Shown piece after piece: positions 1-8,281 of a stretch of DNA of 64,000 bases (the first letter of the stretch is position 1; every line of letters begins with the position of its first letter). Position numbers and translations under genes: made by a program. Under the pieces are notes generated by a model. The model saw only the letters and a program-made list of their open reading frames with translations, searched no databases and was not told the DNA's origin. Origin of the DNA: Sphingobacterium sp. (GTDB taxonomy: Bacteria > Bacteroidota > Bacteroidia > Sphingobacteriales > Sphingobacteriaceae); the NCBI GenBank assembly GCA_031286695.1, contig JAITTY010000001.1, positions 62,001 to 126,000 of the forward strand, in the 5' to 3' direction.

Positions 1-128
1 CGGCTTGAGACAGTCCCTTAAAGGAGTCGAGGTATATAGATAAAATTCTCTTCATTGAATGATGAATCAGCTTGTATAGATCGTATGAGTTTTTTAGTTC
101 ATACGTCTTCTTGTCGTATTGGTAAAAA

Positions 129-160
129 AAATGCCAAATTGATGAGTCAACTTGGCATTT
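129..160 (-). terminator. Intrinsic terminator of the 5'-nucleotidase pair
   Basis: A 14-bp stem with one mismatch (129-142 with 147-160) and a TGAG loop lies just past the stop codon of the minus-strand nucleotidase gene. Read on the minus strand it is followed by eight T. The rest of bases 1-177 shows no gene. Confidence 0.85.
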
Positions 161-177
161 ATCAAAATTAGATCATA

Positions 178-1137
178 TTATGCCAACATGGACTCCGGAA
201 TTGAAGAATTCACCTGGTAAGTACTTGCGACCATTTGTTTCTTCTCAGACCCCGGTTCCATAATAAAGTCAATACGTCCTAGATTAATTCCCGCAAAACC
301 GACTTGATTCACAACGGTCTTTGTTCCTTTTAAATTAGTAACCAGTGTTGGTTCATTTAAGAAGGTGTGGGTATGGCCGCCGATTATGAGGTCAATATCT
401 GAGGTTTTAGCGGCAAGGATCAGATCTGAAACTTTATCGTTTTCATATTGATAGCCCAAATGCGATAAACAGATGACCAAATCACATTTGTGTTTTTCCT
501 TCAATATGCGGACCACCTTGTTGGATACTTCAATAGGATCCAAATATTTCATTCCCTTGAAGTTATTGGGGTCAACCAATCCTTCAATATCTACTCCTAG
601 TCCAAACACGCCTATTTTTATTCCACCTTTATGGAATATGGTATAATCCTGAGTTCTGCCCTCCAATACGGTTCCTTTGAAGTCGTAATTGGCCGTTAAG
701 AACGGAAATTTAGCGTGATCCAGGTACTTTACAAGACCGTCAAGACCATTGTCAAATTCATGATTTCCAAATGTCCCAGCATCATAACCCAACTTCGTCA
801 TGAGATCAAGTTCAAGTTTTCCTCCAAAAAGATTAAAATAGGGGGTACCTTGAAACATATCGCCTGCATCTAGTAATAGAAGATGTTCTTCTTCTTTGCG
901 AATTTTATTGATCAATGTACTTCTGCGCGCAACACCAGCCAATCCCTGATATTTGCCGCCGTCCATTGGAAACGGTTCAATACGGCTATGAACATCGTTG
1001 GTATGTAAAATTGTAAGTTTTACCTTTTTGCTCTTCGCGTCGACTTGAAAAGGAAGTGATCCCAAAGCAACTGCAGCAGAAAATCCACCAACTTGCTTGA
1101 TAAATGATCTTCGGTTAATTGATTTTAATTCTTCCAT
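178..1137 (-). CDS. 5'-nucleotidase/UshA-type metallophosphoesterase, catalytic domain, Tat-exported
   Basis: This 319-residue protein is the catalytic half of a UshA-like 5'-nucleotidase, which removes phosphate from extracellular nucleotides. A twin-arginine signal (NRRSFIK, residues 8-14) with a hydrophobic stretch predicts export to the periplasm. The two-metal site is visible as TNDVH (D48, H50), DAGD (D93), GNHE (N125, H126), H226 in SHLGY, and GGHTH (H255, H257). The C-terminal substrate-binding domain of normal UshA is absent and is encoded by the gene just upstream in the operon (1115-1876), which this gene overlaps by 23 bases. Both probably act together on nucleotide phosphate or other phosphoesters. 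Family assignment is firm. The actual substrate is not visible in the sequence. Confidence 0.9.
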   Translation of the reverse strand: MEELKSINRRSFIKQVGGFSAAVALGSLPFQVDAKSKKVKLTILHTNDVHSRIEPFPMDGGKYQGLAGVARRSTLINKIRKEEEHLLLLDAGDMFQGTPYFNLFGGKLELDLMTKLGYDAGTFGNHEFDNGLDGLVKYLDHAKFPFLTANYDFKGTVLEGRTQDYTIFHKGGIKIGVFGLGVDIEGLVDPNNFKGMKYLDPIEVSNKVVRILKEKHKCDLVICLSHLGYQYENDKVSDLILAAKTSDIDLIIGGHTHTFLNEPTLVTNLKGTKTVVNQVGFAGINLGRIDFIMEPGSEKKQMVASTYQVNSSIPESMLA

Positions 1138-1876
1138 CTAATTCTGCATTTACTTTTTTGCCTTCTTTCGTTAATTCACTCACATATTCAATCAAACCTT
1201 CACGCATACGTTGCGGATAATCTGCCCGCGATACAGGTTGTGTCAACAGGGTAAGGTTGTCACCACCATTGGCAAGATAATCATAGGTCACTAGTTTATA
1301 TAACTTATCGTCTTCAATACCTTGACCTTTGATCTTGATGTCCTGAACTTTGTTGCCTGTAATTGTCAAAGTCATTCCAGCAATAGGTTGACCATGTGTT
1401 GTTGCGATATAGTCAGCAAGCTGACGAATCTGACTACCCTTGAGTTCGAGTATAGTCAACGTGTTCTCAAAGGGCATAACCTCGAAAATATGTCCTACGG
1501 TAATATCTCCTGCTTTAAGGTCATTTCGAATCCCACCCTTTGTTGCGAACGCCAAATCCGCAGGGTTATGGGCATTATGTTCACTCATCCACAACAAGGC
1601 TTCACAAAAAAAGTTGCCCATTAATGTTTCCGCCGTTTTTTCTTTTGTCAATGCCTTGTCCGCATGTCCAATCACACGGTTCATTTCCGCTTCCATTTTG
1701 TGCTTGAAGGGCTCGTAGATTGATACGACTGCAGGATCAGCTTGCATATCGCTATTGATATGATATTGTTGGAAATCTTTTTGCGTTGGATGGAGCTGCT
1801 TTGTACAACCTGTAACCATCAAAAGCGAAGCGACACCAAGGCTACCAATAAAGGCAATTTGCTTCGATATATTCAT
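1115..1876 (-). CDS. 5'-nucleotidase C-terminal-domain lipoprotein
   Basis: This 253-residue protein matches the 5'-nucleotidase C-terminal domain, which binds the nucleoside part of the substrate. Characteristic segments are GGIRNDLKAGDIT, a PFENTL segment and YLANGGDNL. The N-terminus is a lipoprotein signal ending VTGC. I place the start at the ATG at 1876 (MNISKQ) because an ATG six codons upstream would put charged residues ahead of the signal peptide. The domain has no metal-binding residues of its own. It is the first gene of a two-gene unit with the catalytic domain (178-1137), with overlapping reading frames, so the two products should be made together and probably assemble in the periplasm, this one lipid-anchored. 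Confidence 0.88.
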   Translation of the reverse strand: MNISKQIAFIGSLGVASLLMVTGCTKQLHPTQKDFQQYHINSDMQADPAVVSIYEPFKHKMEAEMNRVIGHADKALTKEKTAETLMGNFFCEALLWMSEHNAHNPADLAFATKGGIRNDLKAGDITVGHIFEVMPFENTLTILELKGSQIRQLADYIATTHGQPIAGMTLTITGNKVQDIKIKGQGIEDDKLYKLVTYDYLANGGDNLTLLTQPVSRADYPQRMREGLIEYVSELTKEGKKVNAELDGRIKIN

Positions 1877-1902
1877 TCTTTTTAATTTAACCAAATACTA
1901 CG

Positions 1903-1930
1903 CAAAGTTAGCCAATTATATATGAACAAA
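1903..1930 (-). promoter_or_regulatory. Candidate Bacteroidota-type promoter for the nucleotidase pair
   Basis: On the minus strand a TAACTTTG box (1903-1910) fits the -7 consensus TAnnTTTG, with TTTG at 1927-1930. The gap is 16 bases rather than the usual 19-21, so the -33 element is doubtful. The start codon lies 27 bases downstream. Confidence 0.4.
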
Positions 1931-1965
1931 TCTTATCCAATGTTAGCTAATTTTTAAAAACAACA

Positions 1966-1995
1966 AAAGCTTAACATTGTTACACGTTAAGCTTT
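1966..1995 (-). terminator. Terminator after the DMT transporter gene
   Basis: A 10-bp perfect stem (1966-1975 with 1986-1995, AAAGCTTAAC and its complement) lies 27 bases past the DMT transporter stop. On the minus strand it is followed by a T-rich stretch. Confidence 0.7.
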
Positions 1996-2021
1996 GTCCA
2001 TATAATTAGAAAAATAACAAC

Positions 2022-3080
2022 CTAATGAACTAATTCCGTCTCAGGAATATGTTTAGTGTCCGTTTGGGCATCCACTGCTTTCAAACTATTCTCTTGTTGA
2101 AGGATCTTTTTCCTTTTGCTGCGCGAGGACAGCTTGGTGCGATACGCTTTCCAATTCATTAACAGGACAGAGAAAAGAATAACTGCCAGTCCCACAATTT
2201 GCAATGAGGTTACCACGTGCGAAGTGAAAAAGTGACTTAAAATAAGTGCAATAATTGGGTTCACATACGCGTAGGTACTTACTTCCATCGCTGGACGCAC
2301 CTGCAATAACCAAATATAAGAGCTAAAAGCAAGAATTGAGCCAAATGTGATTAAATACCCCAAATTGAACCAGTCAACAGGTGCCACACTACGCAGTGTA
2401 AATGATGCATATTCACCGGTAAAAAGCGCCGTAACATTAAAGAGGAGACCTGCGGTAACCATTTGCCAAGCGGTCTTCACCATAACATGCAGATCCTCTT
2501 TTTCTTCTTTTTCAGATTTTTTAAAATATTTGGAAATCAATGAGCCTACAGTCCAAGCAATAGAACCCAATACCAAAATAGATAGGGCAATCACCTTAAG
2601 GGTACCGTCTGTATTATCATTGGTCGCCATGATCTGTTCGGCAAACAGCATCACAACACCACAGAAACCTAAGGCTACACCAACTACCGTACTAATACTG
2701 CTAAAGTTTTCTTTCCATTTGGGTTTGTCCAACAAAATAAACCAGATTGCGGCTGCTGCAGCAATAATAGCGGCAACACCACCAGACACATATTGCTCGG
2801 CCCAGATAACCCCGGCCATATCCACAAAGAGTAATAAAAAACCTACGATTGCGGCCTCCTGAATGGAACGCTTGTTAAATAATTTATACCCTTTTATAGC
2901 ACAATATGTCATTAGAATTGCGCTGGCTGCAACAAATCGAAACGAACCCAAAATAAATGGGGGGAAACTATGCAATGCTTTTTCTATAAAGAAAAAGGTT
3001 GAGCCCCATACCACATAAATAATGAAATAAGCAACTACAACCATTAATGGGCTAGCAGCCTTTTTTTGTCCTTGCAACAT
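2022..3080 (-). CDS. EamA/DMT-family transporter
   Basis: This 352-residue protein has about ten hydrophobic segments in two repeats, each an EamA domain typical of the drug/metabolite transporter superfamily (segments such as VWGSTFFFIEKAL near the N-terminus). Members usually export amino acids or metabolites across the inner membrane. A lysine/arginine-rich tail of about 40 residues follows the last helix. The gene lies 18 bases after an Lrp/AsnC regulator in the same direction, and that pairing is typical of amino-acid efflux under Lrp-type control. The substrate cannot be read from the sequence. It has an unusually good Shine-Dalgarno sequence, which fits translation as the second gene of an operon. 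Confidence 0.88.
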   Translation of the reverse strand: MLQGQKKAASPLMVVVAYFIIYVVWGSTFFFIEKALHSFPPFILGSFRFVAASAILMTYCAIKGYKLFNKRSIQEAAIVGFLLLFVDMAGVIWAEQYVSGGVAAIIAAAAAIWFILLDKPKWKENFSSISTVVGVALGFCGVVMLFAEQIMATNDNTDGTLKVIALSILVLGSIAWTVGSLISKYFKKSEKEEKEDLHVMVKTAWQMVTAGLLFNVTALFTGEYASFTLRSVAPVDWFNLGYLITFGSILAFSSYIWLLQVRPAMEVSTYAYVNPIIALILSHFFTSHVVTSLQIVGLAVILFSVLLMNWKAYRTKLSSRSKRKKILQQENSLKAVDAQTDTKHIPETELVH

Positions 3081-3087
3081 GATTAAA

Positions 3088-3095
3088 CCTCCTTT
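3088..3095 (-). promoter_or_regulatory. Shine-Dalgarno sequence of the DMT transporter gene
   Basis: AAAGGAGG on the minus strand lies seven bases before the ATG at 3080, between the regulator stop and the transporter start. Most genes in this window lack such a site, so it stands out. Confidence 0.7.
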
Positions 3096-3098
3096 CTA

Positions 3099-3572
3099 TT
3101 ACTCAGGTATAACAACCTGCTGATCTTCCTTGACAGTCTGAAGTACAATTGTTGTCCGCGTTGAAATAATACCTTCAACTTTACTTAAAGTATTTCGCAT
3201 GAGATCCACTAAACCTGTAGAATCTGCAGTTCTTACTTTAATAAGGTAACCATCATCACCTGCAATGTCATGTACTTCTTGAACTTCAGGGATTTCGGCA
3301 AGTGCCAACCCTACACCCTGTTCGCCAATAATATCATTGGCTTTGATAAAAATAAACGATAAAAGTTTTTGATCGACCGCAGCAGGATTGATCTTGGCAC
3401 TATATTTTAAAATCACATCTTTTTGCTCAAGCTTCTTTACACGCTCGAGGATTGCTGATGGTGCCATGCCTAATTCTCTTGCGATATCAGCATTGTTGAT
3501 CCGTCCATTATCCTGCATTAAGCGCAAGATTTTATAGTCGACTTGGTCTAAATTATATTCTACTTTTGTCAT
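3099..3572 (-). CDS. Lrp/AsnC-family transcriptional regulator
   Basis: This 157-residue protein has the Lrp/AsnC layout: an N-terminal winged helix-turn-helix (about residues 8-60, DYKILRLMQDNGRINNADIARELGMAP) and a C-terminal RAM/ligand-binding domain (VQEVHDIAGDDGYLIKVR). Such proteins form octamers that sense amino acids. It is cotranscribed with the DMT exporter (18-base gap), so its likely role is to control export in response to an amino acid. Its promoter ends within a few bases of the start codon, suggesting a very short leader. Ligand unknown. A second Lrp-type gene in this window (44621-45100) belongs to a different operon. Confidence 0.92.
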   Translation of the reverse strand: MTKVEYNLDQVDYKILRLMQDNGRINNADIARELGMAPSAILERVKKLEQKDVILKYSAKINPAAVDQKLLSFIFIKANDIIGEQGVGLALAEIPEVQEVHDIAGDDGYLIKVRTADSTGLVDLMRNTLSKVEGIISTRTTIVLQTVKEDQQVVIPE

Positions 3573-3580
3573 TTCGACTG

Positions 3581-3611
3581 CAAAGGTAGGTAAAAAAGTA
3601 TAAAATTCAAA
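3581..3611 (-). promoter_or_regulatory. Bacteroidota promoter of the lrp-DMT operon
   Basis: On the minus strand TTTG (3608-3611), 19 bases, then TACCTTTG (3581-3588) match the Bacteroidota housekeeping promoter TTTG-N19-21-TAnnTTTG exactly. The -7 box ends only eight bases before the ATG at 3572, so the transcript would start within a few bases of the start codon. Confidence 0.75.
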
Positions 3612-3756
3612 ATTACGTATAAAATAATGAATATAATTCTGAGTGAGTAGAAGTGTATGTGAATTTTATTCGAATTTATCAGGGATAAATCTTGACTATT
3701 TGGGCTATGGTACTGAAAGTAAGCATATTGCTTTTTAGGTTGCCCAGAGGCATAAT

Positions 3757-4260
3757 TCAACAATTATACCTTTTTCTTAATTTCAGAATAATATTTCTCG
3801 TTGACAGGATGACACCCAATCCAATCAGGCAACCTAAACAGACACAGCCAAAGCGATCCAAGGCGGCGAAGTAGGAGCGACTTTGCTGTTCATGAAGGTA
3901 AACGATAATTAGCGCGACCATTGACGTCCGTGCCACAGCCATAATATTGAGTAGCTTACATGTAATCAAGGATGCAACGATACCGATAATCATAGCATAG
4001 AGTTGCGAAATGGGAACAAAATATAGGCTGAGACCGATGGCGGATCCTATGAAGTTGGATTTAGCACGATCGATAGCTATTTTTTTCGATTCATTTTCTT
4101 GCGGGGAAATGACCAGGATAATGGAGATTAGCGTCCAGGAAACCGAATACTGGGGAAAGGATACAAAGAGGGGGTAACCTATAAGGAAGCCAATCAATAC
4201 CCGGATGGTGTATATAATAAAATCAGAATGTAGCGTATAGCGAAGGAATAGATTACGCAT
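3757..4260 (-). CDS. FUSC-like small integral membrane protein
   Basis: This 167-residue protein is almost entirely hydrophobic, with about four or five membrane segments, and resembles the membrane domain of the FUSC/aromatic acid exporter superfamily (RVLIGFLIGYPLF, SWTLISIILVISPQ, RAKSNFIGSAIGL). Full-length relatives are much longer and carry a cytoplasmic domain and usually a second membrane half. This is a minimal form that would have to oligomerise. It stands alone, 184 bases upstream of the lrp gene on the same strand and divergent from the dehydrogenase at 4474. Transport function is inferred only from family resemblance. Confidence 0.65.
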   Translation of the reverse strand: MRNLFLRYTLHSDFIIYTIRVLIGFLIGYPLFVSFPQYSVSWTLISIILVISPQENESKKIAIDRAKSNFIGSAIGLSLYFVPISQLYAMIIGIVASLITCKLLNIMAVARTSMVALIIVYLHEQQSRSYFAALDRFGCVCLGCLIGLGVILSTRNIILKLRKRYNC

Positions 4261-4441
4261 ATAAGGATATGAATCGTTAATTGTAAATGATGTAGTGCCA
4301 CAAAAATACGTGCATTGTGTGAAGGAATGAAATAAAATTGGCTTTTAATGTAAATTGCTTTGTTTTGCGTTTTTATGCGTTTTTTAGTTTTGATTTGGGT
4401 ATTTCTTGCATTATCCTCTTTTTCCGATGCATAAATTTAAC

Positions 4442-4449
4442 TAAATTTG
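4442..4449 (+). promoter_or_regulatory. Candidate -7 box for the D-2-hydroxyacid dehydrogenase gene
   Basis: TAAATTTG fits TAnnTTTG, 24 bases before the GTG start. No clear TTTG -33 element is seen at the expected distance. Confidence 0.4.
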
Positions 4450-4473
4450 TTTCATACATTAAATGCAGATTAA

Positions 4474-7395
4474 GTGAAAGATCAAAATCAATTAGCCTTA
4501 TTAGCTTCTCAACTCAAAGGGGAGCTCTATTATACCCGTGAAACTAAGGACCAAACGATGTTACTTGCCTATTCGACAGATGCATCTGTTTATCAGGAAA
4601 AACCGTTGGCCGTAGCAATACCAGCTGATATTGATGACATTAAAAAATTAATTGATTTTGCGCAGCAGCATAGGATAACGATCATTCCACGTACTGCAGG
4701 TACTTCGCTCGCTGGACAGGTTGTGGGGCATGGCATTATCATGGATATTTCTCGTCATTTTAACCAAATAATTGAACTTAATGTTGAAGAGCAGTGGGTT
4801 CGGGTACAACCAGGTGTGATTCGTGACGACTTGAATAGTTATCTTAAACCGTTCGGACTGATGTTTGGGCCTGAAACTTCGACAGCCAGCCGGGCTATGG
4901 TAGGTGGAATGATTGGTAATAACTCTTCGGGTCTGCATTCTATTGTCTGGGGAGATACACGGCATAATTTGATTTCGGCCAATGTCCTTTTGGACGACTG
5001 TTCTGAAGTGACCTTTGAAGCAGTTGATGAAGCAACCTACTTCAAGAAACTATTATTAACTGGTCGTGAGGGGGATATCTATCGTCAAATGAATGAATTA
5101 TTGACAGATCCACAGCATTTAAGTGCCATTGAAGCCGGCTACCCCAAACGATCCATCACGAGAAGAAATACCGGTTATGCTTTGGATATTCTTGCTGATC
5201 GTTCGACACCTTTCAATATGTGTAATTTATTGGCAGGATCTGAAGGAACACTGGCTATTGTTACAGAAGCTAAACTCAAACTGATGTCCTTACCGCCTCA
5301 GGAACTAGGCTTACTCTGCGTTCATTTTGCGGATATGGTGGAGTGTATGCATGGTAATGTGGTAGCCTTAGATCACAGGCCTGAAGCATCCGAATTAGTG
5401 GACAAGTACATCATGGATTTCACTGTAGGACATCCGACCTACAAATATAATCGTTTTTTTATAGAGGGAGATCCACAGGCTTTATTGATCGTTGAATTTA
5501 GAGGACACACAGCTGCTGAAACTGAAGCGAAAGCCATGGCCTTGAAACAAGATCTTGTTGACCGCGGTTTGGGTTATGCCTATCCTTATATTACCGGTAT
5601 TGAACAGACAAATTTGGTCTGGGATGTACGCAAAGCAGGACTGGGTCTAATCCGCAATTTGCCAGGTGATAGTCAACCTGTAAATTTGATTGAAGATTGC
5701 GCGGTGTCGCCTGAAGATCTTCCTGCTTACGTGCGTGATATTCAGGATCTTTTGGTGGAAGAGGGGGTGCATGCATCCTACTATGCGCACGCGGGAGCAG
5801 GTGAACTGCATATTGAGCCTTTTGTGAATTTGAAAACAGCAGAAGGGAAGCGTACTTTTCGTTCAATCCTCGAAAAAACCAGCGATCTTGTCTTAAAATA
5901 TAACGGTTCACTGAGTGGTGAACATGGTGATGGTCGTTTGCGCGGAGAGTTTATTGGCAAAGTGCTTGGTGAAAAAGTGTACAAATTGCTTGAAGATGTA
6001 AAATACATCTTTGATCCACAGGGTGTTTTTAATGCAAATAAAATTGTCAACACGCCGCCAATGGATTCCCATTTACGTTATGACAACGATAGCAACCGAA
6101 CAGAAATAAAGACCTATTTCGATTTTTCTAAAGATGAGTCTATTCTTCGGTTGGCGGAGAAGTGTTCTGGCTCGGGAGATTGCCGAAAGACTGAAATTAC
6201 AGGTGGAACAATGTGTCCCTCGTTTATGGCTACGCGTGATGAAAAAGATACGACACGGGCGCGAGCGAATATGTTACGTCAGTTTTTGACGAATTCTACA
6301 AAGAAAAACCGTTTCGATCATGAAGAGATCAAAGAGGTCATGGATCTATGTTTAAGCTGCAAAGGCTGTAAAACGGAATGTCCTTCCAGTGTGGATGTAG
6401 CTAAAATGAAAGCCGAATTTCTACAACACTATTATGATGAGCATGGTGCAGGGTTTAGAACAAAATTAATTGCTAATTTCACCCAGTCTCAGAAACTCGG
6501 ATCGTGGGTGGCACCTCTTTATAATTTTGTGGTCAAAAATGATTTCTTGTCAGGAATGGTCAAAAAAACAGTAGGATTTGCGCCAAAGCGTTCCCTGCCA
6601 ACAGTCAATGGAACGACCTTAACCGAATGGGTAAGAAAACAAGCAGTGGTAAGTGATGCCAAGCGTCGTGTTTATCTTTTTTCGGATGAATTTACTGAAT
6701 ATAATGATGCAGAGATCGGTATTACAGCATACAAATTGTTGACGGCATTAGGGTATGAAGTAGTCATTCCAAAACATGTGCAAAGCGGGCGGACTTATCT
6801 TTCCAAAGGGTTTGTCAAAGAAGCAAAGAAGATTGCGAATCAAAATATCCATTTCCTAAAGGGATTAATTACGGATGATACGCCGCTTTTAGGTGTTGAA
6901 CCATCAGGGATAATTACATTTAGAGACGAGTATTTGAGTTTAGTAGACGATGATTTACGAGTTGACGCACAAAAGGTAGCCAAAAATGCGTTGATGATTG
7001 ACGAATTTCTGTTGACTGAAATGAAGGCCGGGCGTATTCATCCGGAACAGTTTACTGGAACAACAAAAAAGATAAAGCTGCATGGTCACTGTTACCAAAA
7101 GGCTTTTCACCTCGTGACTGTTACAGAACAGGTTCTATCATTCCCGACGAACTTCAGCGTAGAAACAATTCCTTCCGGGTGTTGTGGCATGGCAGGGTCA
7201 TTTGGTTATGAGGCTGAACATTATGATGTTTCCATGAAAGTGGCCGAGCTGGTTTTGTTACCCACCATACGTAAAACATCATCCGATACTTTAATTGCTG
7301 CAGCGGGTACTTCCTGTAGGCATCAGATTAAAGATGGTGTAGGAAGAAAATCTTATCATCCTGTGGAAATTTTATACGATGCTTTATTGAAATAA
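4474..7395 (+). CDS. FAD-linked D-2-hydroxyacid (D-lactate / D-2-hydroxyglutarate, YdiJ-like) dehydrogenase with Fe-S and CCG domains
   Basis: This 973-residue protein fuses a flavin dehydrogenase and an Fe-S oxidoreductase. Residues about 35-270 are the FAD-binding_4 domain (PRTAGTSLAGQ, GGMIGNNSSGLHSI), about 270-535 the FAD-oxidase C domain ending in GSLSGEHGDGRLRG, about 560-650 two cysteine motifs (CSGSGDC with MCPSF from 564, and CLSCKGCKTEC from 625) for iron-sulfur clusters, and 870-910 a CCG domain (HCYQ near 871, GCCGMAG near 902). Length and order match E. coli YdiJ, which oxidises D-2-hydroxyglutarate, and D-lactate dehydrogenases of the same type; electrons would go to the quinone pool. 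Translation probably starts at GTG 4474, since no in-frame ATG precedes the conserved region. The exact hydroxyacid is uncertain. Confidence 0.9.
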   Translation: MKDQNQLALLASQLKGELYYTRETKDQTMLLAYSTDASVYQEKPLAVAIPADIDDIKKLIDFAQQHRITIIPRTAGTSLAGQVVGHGIIMDISRHFNQIIELNVEEQWVRVQPGVIRDDLNSYLKPFGLMFGPETSTASRAMVGGMIGNNSSGLHSIVWGDTRHNLISANVLLDDCSEVTFEAVDEATYFKKLLLTGREGDIYRQMNELLTDPQHLSAIEAGYPKRSITRRNTGYALDILADRSTPFNMCNLLAGSEGTLAIVTEAKLKLMSLPPQELGLLCVHFADMVECMHGNVVALDHRPEASELVDKYIMDFTVGHPTYKYNRFFIEGDPQALLIVEFRGHTAAETEAKAMALKQDLVDRGLGYAYPYITGIEQTNLVWDVRKAGLGLIRNLPGDSQPVNLIEDCAVSPEDLPAYVRDIQDLLVEEGVHASYYAHAGAGELHIEPFVNLKTAEGKRTFRSILEKTSDLVLKYNGSLSGEHGDGRLRGEFIGKVLGEKVYKLLEDVKYIFDPQGVFNANKIVNTPPMDSHLRYDNDSNRTEIKTYFDFSKDESILRLAEKCSGSGDCRKTEITGGTMCPSFMATRDEKDTTRARANMLRQFLTNSTKKNRFDHEEIKEVMDLCLSCKGCKTECPSSVDVAKMKAEFLQHYYDEHGAGFRTKLIANFTQSQKLGSWVAPLYNFVVKNDFLSGMVKKTVGFAPKRSLPTVNGTTLTEWVRKQAVVSDAKRRVYLFSDEFTEYNDAEIGITAYKLLTALGYEVVIPKHVQSGRTYLSKGFVKEAKKIANQNIHFLKGLITDDTPLLGVEPSGIITFRDEYLSLVDDDLRVDAQKVAKNALMIDEFLLTEMKAGRIHPEQFTGTTKKIKLHGHCYQKAFHLVTVTEQVLSFPTNFSVETIPSGCCGMAGSFGYEAEHYDVSMKVAELVLLPTIRKTSSDTLIAAAGTSCRHQIKDGVGRKSYHPVEILYDALLK

Positions 7396-7415
7396 AATAA
7401 AAACATTGATAATAG

Positions 7416-7482
7416 TTGTTTGTTATCAGTAATAATGGTAATATTATAAGAGCAATATTCATTAATAACTGATAACAAACAA
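7416..7482 (+). promoter_or_regulatory. Long leader stem-loop before the lipoprotein gene
   Basis: TTGTTTGTTATCAGT (7416-7430) is perfectly repeated in reverse complement at 7468-7482, a 15-bp stem enclosing 37 bases that include a nested ATATT/AATAT pairing. It ends six bases before the ATG at 7489, so if transcribed it would occlude the ribosome site. It has no T-tract, which argues against a simple terminator of the upstream gene. Confidence 0.6.
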
Positions 7483-7488
7483 TTCAAT

Positions 7489-8139
7489 ATGTACAAGATT
7501 CAATCTATAGCATTTCTTGCAACCGCTACGGTGCTGATGGCTAGTTGCGGAAATTCCAATCAAAAGAAAACTGATGGAAGTGATACAACAACGGTTAACA
7601 AAATTGAAGGTGTAAAAATCGAACAATTTACGAATGGTACACCGGGCACAGAAAAGAAGAATTTCTTTCTACGTATCACAGATGAGATCTTAACCGATTC
7701 AAGTCGTATTTATATCACAAAATCTCTTTACAAACAGGATACTGTAGGAGCGAAGTTTGAGGTTGTTGATTTTATACCTGCAGGTATAATTGACGGTCAG
7801 CCGAGTGATGACGTCGGTTTTACCAAAGGTAAAATTAGAATCTCGTCATCGGGTCAACAGTCTGACAATTTAATTAAAGCTTTAGGTGACTTATTTCAGA
7901 CACCTACAACTGATTCTTTTGCAAAGGATGTAATTCTTCCGAATGTATTTTCATCCAATAAGGTGAATGCTGATTTATCTAAAAAAACGGCGTATAGCTT
8001 TAAATTATTTTTGGACAATAAAAAAGCTGCTCCGGCGGAGCTCTTCTTTAATGTAGACACGTATAAGCATTCTATTGAGTTTTCTGAAAAAGATCCTTCG
8101 TTCCGAGCTGGTTTGTTGTCAGCGTTAACGGGCAAATAG
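7489..8139 (+). CDS. Lipoprotein of unknown function
   Basis: This 216-residue protein has a lipoprotein signal ending LMASC (Cys20) followed by a low-complexity Ser/Asn/Lys/Thr linker, so it should be lipid-anchored in the cell envelope. The rest is soluble, beta-rich looking, and contains no cysteine or motif that I recognise. It stands alone between the dehydrogenase and DUF763 genes, has a strong intrinsic terminator after it, and is preceded by a long stem-loop. Function unknown. Confidence 0.8.
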   Translation: MYKIQSIAFLATATVLMASCGNSNQKKTDGSDTTTVNKIEGVKIEQFTNGTPGTEKKNFFLRITDEILTDSSRIYITKSLYKQDTVGAKFEVVDFIPAGIIDGQPSDDVGFTKGKIRISSSGQQSDNLIKALGDLFQTPTTDSFAKDVILPNVFSSNKVNADLSKKTAYSFKLFLDNKKAAPAELFFNVDTYKHSIEFSEKDPSFRAGLLSALTGK

Positions 8140-8207
8140 AAGCGTTGTGACATAAGCTAAGCTGTATCTGCTTATGCCTTATGAATAGATTGATCATAAA
8201 AATAAAG

Positions 8208-8234
8208 AGGCTAGATTCTATCTGGCCTTTTTTA
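8208..8234 (+). terminator. Intrinsic terminator after the lipoprotein gene
   Basis: AGGCTAGA (8208-8215) pairs with TCTGGCCT (8221-8228) with one G-T wobble, loop of five, followed by a T-rich run. Confidence 0.85.
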
Positions 8235-8252
8235 TTTTTCAAAAAAAAGAGA

Positions 8253-8260
8253 TAGATTTG
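8253..8260 (+). promoter_or_regulatory. Candidate -7 box for the DUF763 gene
   Basis: TAGATTTG fits TAnnTTTG and lies 21 bases before the ATG at 8282. The -33 region overlaps the T-tract of the preceding terminator and has no exact TTTG. Confidence 0.4.
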
Positions 8261-8281
8261 TGCTAATATATTTAGTTTACA

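Noticed and set aside
3569..3763. Minus-strand frame of 64 codons between the lrp and FUSC-like genes
   Set aside because: It overlaps the exact lrp promoter and has a low-complexity, AT-driven translation.
4464..4478. Four-codon frame (ATG CAG ATT AAG TGA) overlapping the GTG start of the dehydrogenase
   Set aside because: It could be a leader peptide, but there is no regulatory pattern to support it; it is more likely chance.
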